This document shows, piece by piece, positions 8,445-16,310 of a stretch of DNA of 39,827 bases. Under the pieces are notes generated by a model that searched no databases, had not been told where the DNA came from, and was given only the letters and a program-made list of their open reading frames with translations. A program made the translations under genes and the position numbers. Location of the stretch: positions 1 to 39,827 of the forward strand of contig JAFVYB010000028.1 of NCBI GenBank assembly GCA_017500825.1. Direction: 5' to 3'. Every line of letters begins with the position of its first letter. The first letter of the stretch is position 1. This DNA comes from Myxococcaceae bacterium (GTDB lineage: Bacteria; Myxococcota; Myxococcia; Myxococcales; UBA5297).

Positions 8445-9581
8445 TCAACGGCGTTCCACCGGCGCCTGATCGCCGGATTCTTTGGATGATTTGGCCTTTT
8501 GCGCCTCGACCATCTCGACGAGCACATCGACGAGGTCGTGCGCCGCCTCGGGGTGTCCCAAGTGGCCAGCGGCTTTCTCCATTGCCGCGCGCCGCTCCGG
8601 ATCGAGCAGCGAAGTCAATTCCTGGCCCAGGCGCTCGGGCGTCAGCTCCGACTCGCGGATCATCACCGCCGCCCCCGCGCGCACGAGCGAACTGGCGTTG
8701 ATCTCCTGGTGGTTGTCGGTGGCCGCGGCAAAGGGGACGAGAATCGAGGCCTTCCGGGCCACGGTCAGCTCAGCCAGCGACGTGGCGCCCGCGCGACAGA
8801 CGACGAGATCGGCGCGCTCATAGGCCTTGGACATGTCGTCGATGAACTCGACCACCTCAGCCTCGATGCCGGCAGCGCCATAGGCCTCGCGCACCGCCGC
8901 CAGTTCCCGCGCCCCGGTCTGGTGGACGATCGAGAAGGTCCCGCGCCTGTCCTCGGGCAACGTCTTCAGCGCCTCGATGACCGTGGCGTTGAGCACGTGC
9001 GCGCCCTGCGATCCGCCGAAGACGAGCAGGCCCGTCTTTTCGTGGCGCGTCGTCTCGGTCAGGTAGTTGTCGAGGAAGGCGCGGCGGATGGGATTGCCGA
9101 ACATGCGCACCTTGGCCTTGGGGAACGACGCGGCGGCCTCAGGGAAGGCGGTGAAGACGACTTCGGCGATGTGCCCCAGCCAGCGGTTGGTCATGCCCGG
9201 CAGCGCGTTTTGCTCCTGGATCGCGGTGGGCAACCCGAGCAGGCGCGCGGCGAGGACGACAGGTCCGGACGCGTAGCCGCCGACGCCGACGACGACATCT
9301 GGCTGGTAGTCGCGCAGGATCTGAATCGACCGCCAAATAGCGCCGGGAATTTTGGCCAACGAGCGCAGTCGACTCCACAGGCCGCGCCCCTTGATGCCCG
9401 CGACATCGATGAACTCGATCTTCATGCCCGCCTCGGGCACGCGACGCGCCTCGATGCCCCGCCTGGTGCCGACGAACAGAACGTCGTTCAGGCCCGGCTG
9501 GCGCGTCAGAAGCTCCTCGGCGAGCGCGATTCCCGGAAAGAGGTGGCCACCCGTGCCACCGCCGGCGATCAGCAGTTTCAT
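8445..9581 (-). CDS. murG: UDP-N-acetylglucosamine--N-acetylmuramyl-(pentapeptide) pyrophosphoryl-undecaprenol N-acetylglucosamine transferase
   Basis: This GT28 glycosyltransferase works at the inner face of the cytoplasmic membrane and converts lipid I to lipid II. It has 378 residues. The glycine-rich acceptor-side motif [11 protein letters not shown] is at 7-17. [10 protein letters not shown] and [14 protein letters not shown] follow, and the second half has [11 protein letters not shown] and the UDP-GlcNAc site [13 protein letters not shown] with [14 protein letters not shown]. The ATG at 9581 has AAGGAAG six nt upstream and overlaps the ftsW stop codon as ATGA. The C-terminal tail (after about 355) is charged and probably disordered. 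The long open frame upstream is the shadow of ftsW. Confidence 0.98.
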   Translation of the reverse strand: MKLLIAGGGTGGHLFPGIALAEELLTRQPGLNDVLFVGTRRGIEARRVPEAGMKIEFIDVAGIKGRGLWSRLRSLAKIPGAIWRSIQILRDYQPDVVVGVGGYASGPVVLAARLLGLPTAIQEQNALPGMTNRWLGHIAEVVFTAFPEAAASFPKAKVRMFGNPIRRAFLDNYLTETTRHEKTGLLVFGGSQGAHVLNATVIEALKTLPEDRRGTFSIVHQTGARELAAVREAYGAAGIEAEVVEFIDDMSKAYERADLVVCRAGATSLAELTVARKASILVPFAAATDNHQEINASSLVRAGAAVMIRESELTPERLGQELTSLLDPERRAAMEKAAGHLGHPEAAHDLVDVLVEMVEAQKAKSSKESGDQAPVERR

Positions 9582-10765
9582 CTGACACTTCCTTGTTGTG
9601 GCCTGAGGAAGCCGCCCCGGCTCTCGCTGATGGAGAGCAGGATGCCCACGGCCATGAGGTTCACCACGAGCGAGCTGCCGCCGTAGCTGATGAACGGCAG
9701 CGTCATCCCCTTGGTCGGCATCAGGCCCATCGCCACCGCGATGTTGCCGATCGACTGGAAGGCCAAAAGGATGGTCAGTCCGAGCGCGAGGTAGGCGCCA
9801 AAGGGATCCGCGGCGTTCAGCGAGATGCGGATGCCGCGCCAGATCACCACGGCGAAAAGCCCGATCAGCGTCAGCGTGCCGACGAGCCCCAGCTCCTCGC
9901 CGATGATGCTGAAGATGAAGTCGGTGTGCGCCTCGGGCAGGTAGAAAAGCTTGTGCCGCCCTTCGCCCAGGCCGAGCCCCGAGAAGCCGCCAGAGCCGAT
10001 GGCGAGCAGCGACTCGGTGATCTGGTAGCCCTCCTCTTTTCGGTAGGTCCACGGGTCGAGGAAGGCGCGGATGCGGTCCATGCGGTAGCTGCGGCTGGTG
10101 ATCTGCCAGATGGCGATGGGCAGCACGGCGAGGATGGATCCGACGAGGTAGCTCAGGCGCGTCCCGGCGGCGAAGAGCAGCGCGAAGAGGATGATTGCGA
10201 GCGCCACGGTGCTGCCGAAGTCGGGCTGCACGAGGATGAGCAGCGCGCAGAGGCCGGTGATGCAGCAGTGGGGCAAAAAACCGACCGAGAAGCTCTTCAC
10301 CTTGTCGCGTTTCTTGGCCAGCGAGTGCGCCAGGTAGATGGCGATGCTCACCTTGGCCAACTCGCTCGGCTGCAGCGAGAAGAGCGGCAGGCGAATCCAG
10401 CGCTGAGCCCCGCCGGCGCGCGTGCCGACGCCCGGAATGAGCACGAGCACGAGCATCACGATGACGGCGACGAGGATGGGGTAGGCCCAGCGGCGCAGCG
10501 TCAGGTAGCGGATCTTGAGCATGGCCACGAGACCGCCCACGCCGATGAGGGCCGCCGCGATCTGGCGCTTGAGGAAGTAGGCGCTGTCGCCGTAGCGCGT
10601 GGCCGCCGAGACGGACGAGGCCGAGTAGACCATCACCAGTCCGATCGCGCACAGGGCGAGCACCGCGTAGAGCAACACCTGGTCGAACTGGGCGCCGACG
10701 ATCTTGCGCCGTGCCGCGCCGCTCTCTGCCCGGACTTCGCGCGTGAGGGTGTTTTCGGCGCTCAT
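9578..10765 (-). CDS. ftsW: Septal peptidoglycan glycosyltransferase FtsW (SEDS family)
   Basis: This polytopic inner-membrane protein polymerises lipid II into glycan strands at the septum, in partnership with FtsI. It has 395 residues and about ten membrane helices. SEDS motifs are YSASSVSA (47-54), GAQRWIRL with LQPSELAK (119-138), the conserved periplasmic loop GYQITESLLAIGSGG (246-260), and EAHTDFIFSIIGEELG. D282 of that last segment corresponds to the catalytic aspartate of the family. It ends with PFISYGGSSLVVN. Its start overlaps the murD stop and its stop overlaps the murG start, both as ATGA. I prefer FtsW over RodA because of the position next to murD and murG. Confidence 0.97.
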   Translation of the reverse strand: MSAENTLTREVRAESGAARRKIVGAQFDQVLLYAVLALCAIGLVMVYSASSVSAATRYGDSAYFLKRQIAAALIGVGGLVAMLKIRYLTLRRWAYPILVAVIVMLVLVLIPGVGTRAGGAQRWIRLPLFSLQPSELAKVSIAIYLAHSLAKKRDKVKSFSVGFLPHCCITGLCALLILVQPDFGSTVALAIILFALLFAAGTRLSYLVGSILAVLPIAIWQITSRSYRMDRIRAFLDPWTYRKEEGYQITESLLAIGSGGFSGLGLGEGRHKLFYLPEAHTDFIFSIIGEELGLVGTLTLIGLFAVVIWRGIRISLNAADPFGAYLALGLTILLAFQSIGNIAVAMGLMPTKGMTLPFISYGGSSLVVNLMAVGILLSISESRGGFLRPQQGSVR

Positions 10766-12177
10766 CGCCCCCCTCCTCTCCGCTCTTTGCCGAGCGCGCG
10801 CGCGATGGCGCGGAAGGCCTCTCCCCTGGCCTCGAAGTTCGCGAACTGATCGTAGGAGGCGCAGGCGGGTGAGAGCAGGACGACATCTCCGGGACGCGCA
10901 CGTTCAAAAGCAGCCCGCGTGGCCGTCTCCAAATCGCCACAGCCGATCGCCGGGACGAATCCTTCGCAGGCCTTTTCGATGAGCGAAGCGTCCTCGCCGA
11001 TGGTCAGCACGCACTCGACGCGACCGTGGGCCAGCTCCGCGAGCGGCGCGTAGGGCAGGCCCTTGCCGCGACCTCCGGCGATGAGAAAGACGCCGCGCTC
11101 GAAGCTCCTGAGCGCCACGATCGTCGAGTCGAGGTTGGTGGCCTTCGAGTCGTTGACGAACTCCACGCCGTCGACCTCGCCGACGATTTCCAGCCGGTGC
11201 GCGAGGCCGGGATAGCTGTCGAGCCCACTCTGGATCGCCTCGGGGCTCACGCCGGAAAGGCGCGCGCAGAGGATGGCCGCCATGGCGTTTTCCGCGTTGT
11301 GCGGGCCGCGCAGGTTGGCGTTGGCCAGGCGGTAGGTTTCCTCGCCCGAGTCCAGTCGGAGCGAAATCGTTCCCGCGTCGAAGCGCGCCGCGCGATCGGC
11401 CACAGGCCCCACGCCAAAGGTGAAGCGCTGGCACCTCTCGCCTTCGATCAGTCCGAGGACGCCTGGGTCGCGCGCGTTGACCACGCCGAAGTCGCTCTCG
11501 TCCTGGTTGCGGAAGATGCGCTTTTTGGCCGCGCCATAGGCCGCGTGGTCGGCGTAGCGGTCGATGTGGTCGGGTGTCAGATTGGTCAGGCAGGCGACTT
11601 TGGGGCGTAGCGACTCGACGCCTTCCAGCTGGAAGCTCGACAGTTCGAGCACGGCAAAATCGATGGCGTCGCCGCGGACGATGGCCTCGCTGAGCGGATA
11701 GCCGAGGTTGCCGCCGGCAAAAGTCGCGCGTCCGCTCGCCGCGCACAGCTCACCCGTCAACGACGTGACCGTGCTCTTGCCGTTGGTGCCGCTGATGCCG
11801 ATCACCGTCGCGCCTTTGTCGAGAAACCAGCTGGCCAACTCGATCTCGCCGACAACCTGAGCGCCGGCCTGACGCGCCGCGGCAATCTCGGGACGCGCCA
11901 GGGGAAACCCCGGACTGACGACGACGAGATCCGCCGCGCGAAAGAGTTCCACCCGCTGCCCAAAATCACGCTCGCCACAGAAGAACTCGACGCCACTGCC
12001 GACAAGCGAAGCCACCGCCGCGCCATTGATCGACCCGCTGATCGACTCGATCGAACGCTCGTCGAACGCGGTGACGCGGGCGCCTTCGCGCAGGGCGAGT
12101 CTGACCGCGCCGATGCCGCTCTTGCCGAGGCCGACGACGAGGACACGCCTGTCTTGGAGTGTGCGCAGGGAAGTCAT
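10762..12177 (-). CDS. murD: UDP-N-acetylmuramoylalanine--D-glutamate ligase
   Basis: This is the second Mur ligase, which attaches D-Glu to UDP-MurNAc-L-Ala. It has 471 residues. The N-terminal UDP-binding domain starts RRVLVVGLGKSGIGAV. The ATP loop GISGTNGKSTVTSL lies at about 127-140. ELSSFQLEGV, TNLTPDHIDRY and PHNAENAMAA belong to the central domain, and VNDSKATNLDSTIVAL with LSPACASYDQF to the C-terminal domain. AGGTGA sits six nt before the ATG. The gene follows mraY by six nt and overlaps ftsW by four nt (ATGA). All residues I would expect for function are present. Confidence 0.98.
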   Translation of the reverse strand: MTSLRTLQDRRVLVVGLGKSGIGAVRLALREGARVTAFDERSIESISGSINGAAVASLVGSGVEFFCGERDFGQRVELFRAADLVVVSPGFPLARPEIAAARQAGAQVVGEIELASWFLDKGATVIGISGTNGKSTVTSLTGELCAASGRATFAGGNLGYPLSEAIVRGDAIDFAVLELSSFQLEGVESLRPKVACLTNLTPDHIDRYADHAAYGAAKKRIFRNQDESDFGVVNARDPGVLGLIEGERCQRFTFGVGPVADRAARFDAGTISLRLDSGEETYRLANANLRGPHNAENAMAAILCARLSGVSPEAIQSGLDSYPGLAHRLEIVGEVDGVEFVNDSKATNLDSTIVALRSFERGVFLIAGGRGKGLPYAPLAELAHGRVECVLTIGEDASLIEKACEGFVPAIGCGDLETATRAAFERARPGDVVLLSPACASYDQFANFEARGEAFRAIARALGKERRGGGR

Positions 12178-12183
12178 GGCGGA

Positions 12184-13320
12184 TCACCTGAGCTTGAGGC
12201 TGGCGAGCGCGACACCGGCGAGCAGGATCGAAACGATCCAGAAGCGCACGATGACCTTGGGCTCGGCCCATCCCTTGAGCTCGAAGTGGTGGTGCAGAGG
12301 AGCGCAGCGGAAGATGCGCTTCTTGAAGAGCTTGAAGGAGGCGACCTGGAGGATCACGGAGACGGCCTCGGCCAGGAACACGCCGTGGAGGATCGCCGAG
12401 ACGATCTCGTTCTTCGTCAACAGGGCCAGCGTCCCCAGCGCGCCGCCGATGGCCAGCGAGCCGAGGTCACCCATGAAGACAGACGCCGGGTAGGTGTTGA
12501 ACCAGAGGAAGGCGATGCCCGCGCCGCTGAGGGCTGCGGCAAAGACAGACAGCTCCACTGCCTGCGGGATGCGCGCGACGTAGAGGTAGTCGGCCAGCGG
12601 GATCAGCTCGCCGCTGCGCGGGATGAGCAGGGCGCTGCCGGCCACGTAGGCGAGGATCACGAACGTCGTCGCCGAGACGATGGAAGGGCCTATCGCCAGG
12701 CCGTCGAGGCCGTCGGTGAGGTTGACGGCGTTGGACGTGCCGACCACCAGGAACCAGGCGAACAACAGGTAGAGCCAGCCCATGTCCCAGTCGAACAGGC
12801 GCGTGGAGACAAAGGGCAGCGTCAGGTTGGGCGAGAGCGAAAACGGCCAGTGCGCGCCCTGCGCCGGGTCGAGGTGGATGGCGAAGGCGCCGAGGAGGAA
12901 GACCGTCTGCAGGACGAGCTTGAGCTTGCCGGGCAGGCCCTTGGAGTTCTTCTTCTTGAGCTTGAGCCAGTCGTCGAGGAAGCCGATGAGGCCGAAGCCG
13001 CCAAAGACGATCAGCACAGTCCAGACGTAGCTGTTCGACAGGTCGGCGAAGAGCAGCGTCGAGGTGATCGTGCACAGGAGGATCAGCTCGCCCCCCATCG
13101 TCGGCGTGCCCTTCTTTTTCTGGTGCGTCTCGGGCGTGTCCTCGCGGACGTTGGACTGGCCGTGCTGCTCCTCGCGCAGGTGGCGGATGAGCTTGGGGCC
13201 GATCAGCATGCCGAGCACGAGCGCGCTGAGTGCAGCCATCACGATGCGGAAGGACGGGTAGCGCAGCACGTTGAGGGGCGCGAACTGGTCGGCGAGTGGG
13301 TAGACGAAGTTGTAGAGCAT
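12184..13320 (-). CDS. mraY: Phospho-N-acetylmuramoyl-pentapeptide transferase
   Basis: This polytopic inner-membrane enzyme transfers phospho-MurNAc-pentapeptide from UDP to undecaprenyl phosphate, forming lipid I. It has 378 residues and about ten membrane helices. All signature motifs are present: HQKKKGTPTMGG (66-77), GFLDDWLK with D116/D117, NLTDGLDGLA (200-209), MGDLGS with D285, and the PLHHHFELKGW loop (341-351) that binds the nucleotide. No strong ribosome site precedes the ATG at 13320, but murF ends only 18 nt upstream, so coupled translation is likely. Confidence 0.99.
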   Translation of the reverse strand: MLYNFVYPLADQFAPLNVLRYPSFRIVMAALSALVLGMLIGPKLIRHLREEQHGQSNVREDTPETHQKKKGTPTMGGELILLCTITSTLLFADLSNSYVWTVLIVFGGFGLIGFLDDWLKLKKKNSKGLPGKLKLVLQTVFLLGAFAIHLDPAQGAHWPFSLSPNLTLPFVSTRLFDWDMGWLYLLFAWFLVVGTSNAVNLTDGLDGLAIGPSIVSATTFVILAYVAGSALLIPRSGELIPLADYLYVARIPQAVELSVFAAALSGAGIAFLWFNTYPASVFMGDLGSLAIGGALGTLALLTKNEIVSAILHGVFLAEAVSVILQVASFKLFKKRIFRCAPLHHHFELKGWAEPKVIVRFWIVSILLAGVALASLKLR

Positions 13321-13338
13321 GATCTCTGGCGGGCGCGG

Positions 13339-14745
13339 TCAGGCAGAGGGGGAGGACAGGGCGGCGACGAGGCGTTCGAGGCGCATGCCGCGGCTGCCCT
13401 TGACGAGGAGGAGGGCGCTTTCGCCGAGCGTGGCGCGCAAAAAGGCGAGGGCCTCGTCCAGGTCGTCGGGATTGGGGATGGAAAGGGCGCGGCGATCGGG
13501 GGCGGCGCTGACAAATTCGCGCCAGGTGTCCACCGAGCGCGGGCCGACCGTGACGAGCAGGCGAACCCCCATGGCGGCGGCCTGACGACCGAGCGCGCGA
13601 TGCGATTCGACTTCGGCGTTGCCCAGTTCGAGCATGTCCCCGAGCACGGCGGCGATCGGCTGCGCGCGACGGATGGCCCCCAGCGAGGCGAGCGTCTGCA
13701 GCCCGGCGGCCATCGAGGCGGGGTTGGCGTTGTAAGAGTCGTCGATCAGGGCGCCGCCAAAGGGCAGGTCGACGAGGGAGAGGCGGTGATCCCAGCCGCG
13801 GGCCATGCCGAGTCCGCGCGCGCACTGTTCGGGACTGGCGCCGAGCGCGATGCCCATGGCGAAGGCGCAGCAGGCGTTCATGGCGTTGTGCTCGCCGATG
13901 AAGTTGAGCTCGATGGGCCATTCGCGACCGTCACAGGCGATCGTCACCGCGAGCGCGCCGCGTTCCAGCGTCCGCACAGACACAAGCCGCACATCCGCGC
14001 TCCCGGACCGGCCAAAGCGCAGCTGGCGATGGGCACACCGGTCGGCCTGAGCCACGACGCGCGCGTCATCGGCGTTGACCACGGCCAGGGCGCCCTCGGG
14101 CAGTCCGCGGAAGATCTCGCCCTTGGCCTCGGCCACGGCGCTCACGCTCTTGAGACCTTCGAGGTGGGCCGCTCCGACGCAGGTGATCGCGGCACAGGTC
14201 GGCTCGGCATAGGCGCAAAGGCGCGCGATCTCGCCCGGGTGGTTCATCCCCATCTCGACGATGGCGGCGCGATGTTCGGCGCTCAAATCGAGCAGCGTCT
14301 TTGGCAGGCCGATCTCGTTGTTGAGGTTGCCGACAGTCTTCAGACAGGGCCCGCCCGCGCTCAGGATGGCGCCGATCATCTCCTTGGTCGTCGTCTTGCC
14401 GTTGGAACCGGTGATGGCGCCGAGGGGGATCGCGAAGCGGCGGCGGTGCAGGCGGGCGATGTGACCAAGCGCGACGAGCGTGTCGTCCACCTCGAACAGG
14501 GCGATGTCCGCAGGCGCCTCGAAACGCGCGCCACGTCGAACCACAGCGCCCCTGGCTCCGGCTTTGGCCGCCTGCGCGACAAAATCATGTCCGTCGAAGC
14601 GCTCGCCCGCGATGGCGACAAAGAGGCTCTGGGCCGACACCTGGCGCGAATCGCTCGTCACGCCCCGGAAGGCGTCGATGGCCGGTCCCGTGTGCCGCGC
14701 GCCCGTGGCCGCGACGATCTCCTGCAGCGAGAACTCGGCGCTCAT
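13339..14745 (-). CDS. murF: UDP-N-acetylmuramoyl-tripeptide--D-alanyl-D-alanine ligase
   Basis: This is the last Mur ligase, which adds D-Ala-D-Ala (from Ddl) to finish UDP-MurNAc-pentapeptide. It has 468 residues. The N-terminal domain carries VTSDSRQVSAQSLFVAI (29-45). The ATP loop GSNGKTTTKEM starts at about 113, followed by TVGNLNNEIGLP, the MurF-type motif, and EMGMNHPGEIARL. DDSYNANPASM and VLGDMLELG lie in the C-terminal domain. The start codon overlaps the murE stop as ATGA. The C-terminal SRGMRLERLV is typical of the family. Confidence 0.98.
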   Translation of the reverse strand: MSAEFSLQEIVAATGARHTGPAIDAFRGVTSDSRQVSAQSLFVAIAGERFDGHDFVAQAAKAGARGAVVRRGARFEAPADIALFEVDDTLVALGHIARLHRRRFAIPLGAITGSNGKTTTKEMIGAILSAGGPCLKTVGNLNNEIGLPKTLLDLSAEHRAAIVEMGMNHPGEIARLCAYAEPTCAAITCVGAAHLEGLKSVSAVAEAKGEIFRGLPEGALAVVNADDARVVAQADRCAHRQLRFGRSGSADVRLVSVRTLERGALAVTIACDGREWPIELNFIGEHNAMNACCAFAMGIALGASPEQCARGLGMARGWDHRLSLVDLPFGGALIDDSYNANPASMAAGLQTLASLGAIRRAQPIAAVLGDMLELGNAEVESHRALGRQAAAMGVRLLVTVGPRSVDTWREFVSAAPDRRALSIPNPDDLDEALAFLRATLGESALLLVKGSRGMRLERLVAALSSPSA

Positions 14746-16241
14746 CGCCCGCCTCCCGCGAGAATCCGCAGCGCCTCGGCGCGATCGTCGAAGTCGAATC
14801 TGTGACTGCCGATCAGCTGGTAGGTCTCGTGCCCCTTGCCAGCGATCAGGACCACGTCGTCCGCGCGCGCGATGCCGAGCGCGATGGCGATGGCTCGACG
14901 GCGATCGAGTTCGACGTGGAAGGCGCCTGTCGACGCGCTGATTTCCTCAGCCGACACCCGGCGGCTGCCGACGCGTTCGAGTCCCTCGCAGATGGCGGCG
15001 GCGATGTCTTCAGGTGACTCGGAGCGCGGGTTGTCATTCGTCACGATCGCCATGTCCGCGCCGCGACCGACCGCCTCGCCCATCAGTGGACGCTTGCCGT
15101 GATCGCGGTCGCCGCCGCAGCCAAAGACGCAAATCAGCCGTCCCCGCGTGAGTTCCCGCAGAGAGCCGAGCACATGGCTGAGCGCGTCGTCGGTGTGCGC
15201 GTAATCGACAAAGACGGCGCTCGCTGGCGAAGGCACGCGCTCCAGTCGCCCCGGAACGAGGTCGAGCGACTCGATGCCAGCGATCACTTCCGGCAGCTCA
15301 AAGCCGGCACCCAACACGAGACCCGCCGCAGCGAGGATGTTTTCGACGTTGTGGCGACCCACGAGGCGCGAGTGGAAGCGCGCATGGCCGCGCGGCGTGT
15401 GAAGCGTTCCGCCGATGCCGTCGAGATCGACGCGCAGATCGCTCACGAAGAGGTCGGCCTCCTGCCCGCCCGCCGAAAAACCAAAGGTCACGCGGCCCTC
15501 GCGCAAGAGCTCCGCGTGCAGCCTCTGCCCGTGCGGATCGTCGACGTTGATGGCGCAAACCCCGGCGCACAGCTCGGTGAAGAGGCGGCGCTTGGCGGCG
15601 AAGTAGCGCTCCATGTCGCCGTGGTAGTCGAGGTGGTCGCGCGTCAGGTTGGTGAAGGCGGCGCTGGTGAAGGGAACGCCGGCGGCGCGCGCCTGATCGA
15701 GGGCGTGGCTGCTGACCTCCATCACGGCGCTCGTCACACCTTGAGCCCGCATGTCGGCGAGCAGGCGCTGCAGTCGGATGCTGCCCGGCGTGGTGTTGGG
15801 CGCGTCGAACGACTGGCCCGCGTAGCGGTAGCCGATGGTGCCGACGACGCCGACCGACTCGCCCGCGGCGCGGAGCATGGACTCGACGAGGTGGCTGACC
15901 GTCGTCTTGCCGTTGGTGCCGGTGACGCCGAGCATGGTCAGGCGGTGCGCTGGACGGCCAAAGAAGTTGGCGGCGGCGAGCGCCATGGCGAGGCGGATGT
16001 CGGCGCTGCGCAGGCAGTTTTCGGCGGGCAGCGACGGCGGGCAGGGCGCGTTCTGATCGAGGACCACCGCCAGGGCCCCCTTGGACCAGGCCTCGGCGGC
16101 GAACTCGGGCGCGACGGCGAAGAAGAGCTCGCCCGCGGACATCGAGCGCGTGTCGCAGGAGACTCCCGTGGCGTTGAGGTCGAGGATCGCCTCGCCCGCG
16201 CCGCCAATGTCCGTTCCCGCAATCACCTGTTGGAGCTTCAT
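14742..16241 (-). CDS. murE: UDP-N-acetylmuramoyl-tripeptide synthetase, meso-diaminopimelate type
   Basis: This is the third Mur ligase, which adds the diamino acid to UDP-MurNAc-L-Ala-D-Glu. It has 499 residues from the ATG at 16241, where the homology begins and GAGG lies five nt upstream. A further 21 codons upstream are open but unlike MurE. Motifs: CDTRSMSAGELFFAV (29-43), ATP loop GVTGTNGKTTVSH (about 105-117), EVSSHALDQ, TNLTRDHLDYHG and FVDYAHTDDAL. The DNPRSE motif (403-408) is the one that selects meso-diaminopimelate rather than lysine, so the peptidoglycan should be of the Gram-negative meso-DAP type. It overlaps murF by four nt and follows ftsI by 69 nt. Confidence 0.98.
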   Translation of the reverse strand: MKLQQVIAGTDIGGAGEAILDLNATGVSCDTRSMSAGELFFAVAPEFAAEAWSKGALAVVLDQNAPCPPSLPAENCLRSADIRLAMALAAANFFGRPAHRLTMLGVTGTNGKTTVSHLVESMLRAAGESVGVVGTIGYRYAGQSFDAPNTTPGSIRLQRLLADMRAQGVTSAVMEVSSHALDQARAAGVPFTSAAFTNLTRDHLDYHGDMERYFAAKRRLFTELCAGVCAINVDDPHGQRLHAELLREGRVTFGFSAGGQEADLFVSDLRVDLDGIGGTLHTPRGHARFHSRLVGRHNVENILAAAGLVLGAGFELPEVIAGIESLDLVPGRLERVPSPASAVFVDYAHTDDALSHVLGSLRELTRGRLICVFGCGGDRDHGKRPLMGEAVGRGADMAIVTNDNPRSESPEDIAAAICEGLERVGSRRVSAEEISASTGAFHVELDRRRAIAIALGIARADDVVLIAGKGHETYQLIGSHRFDFDDRAEALRILAGGGR

Positions 16242-16310
16242 CTCTGCCTCTGACCTCTTCCTCTCGCGTCGTCTCTCCGGCGGCCCCGCCTGGGCGAGCG
16301 CCAAACGCCG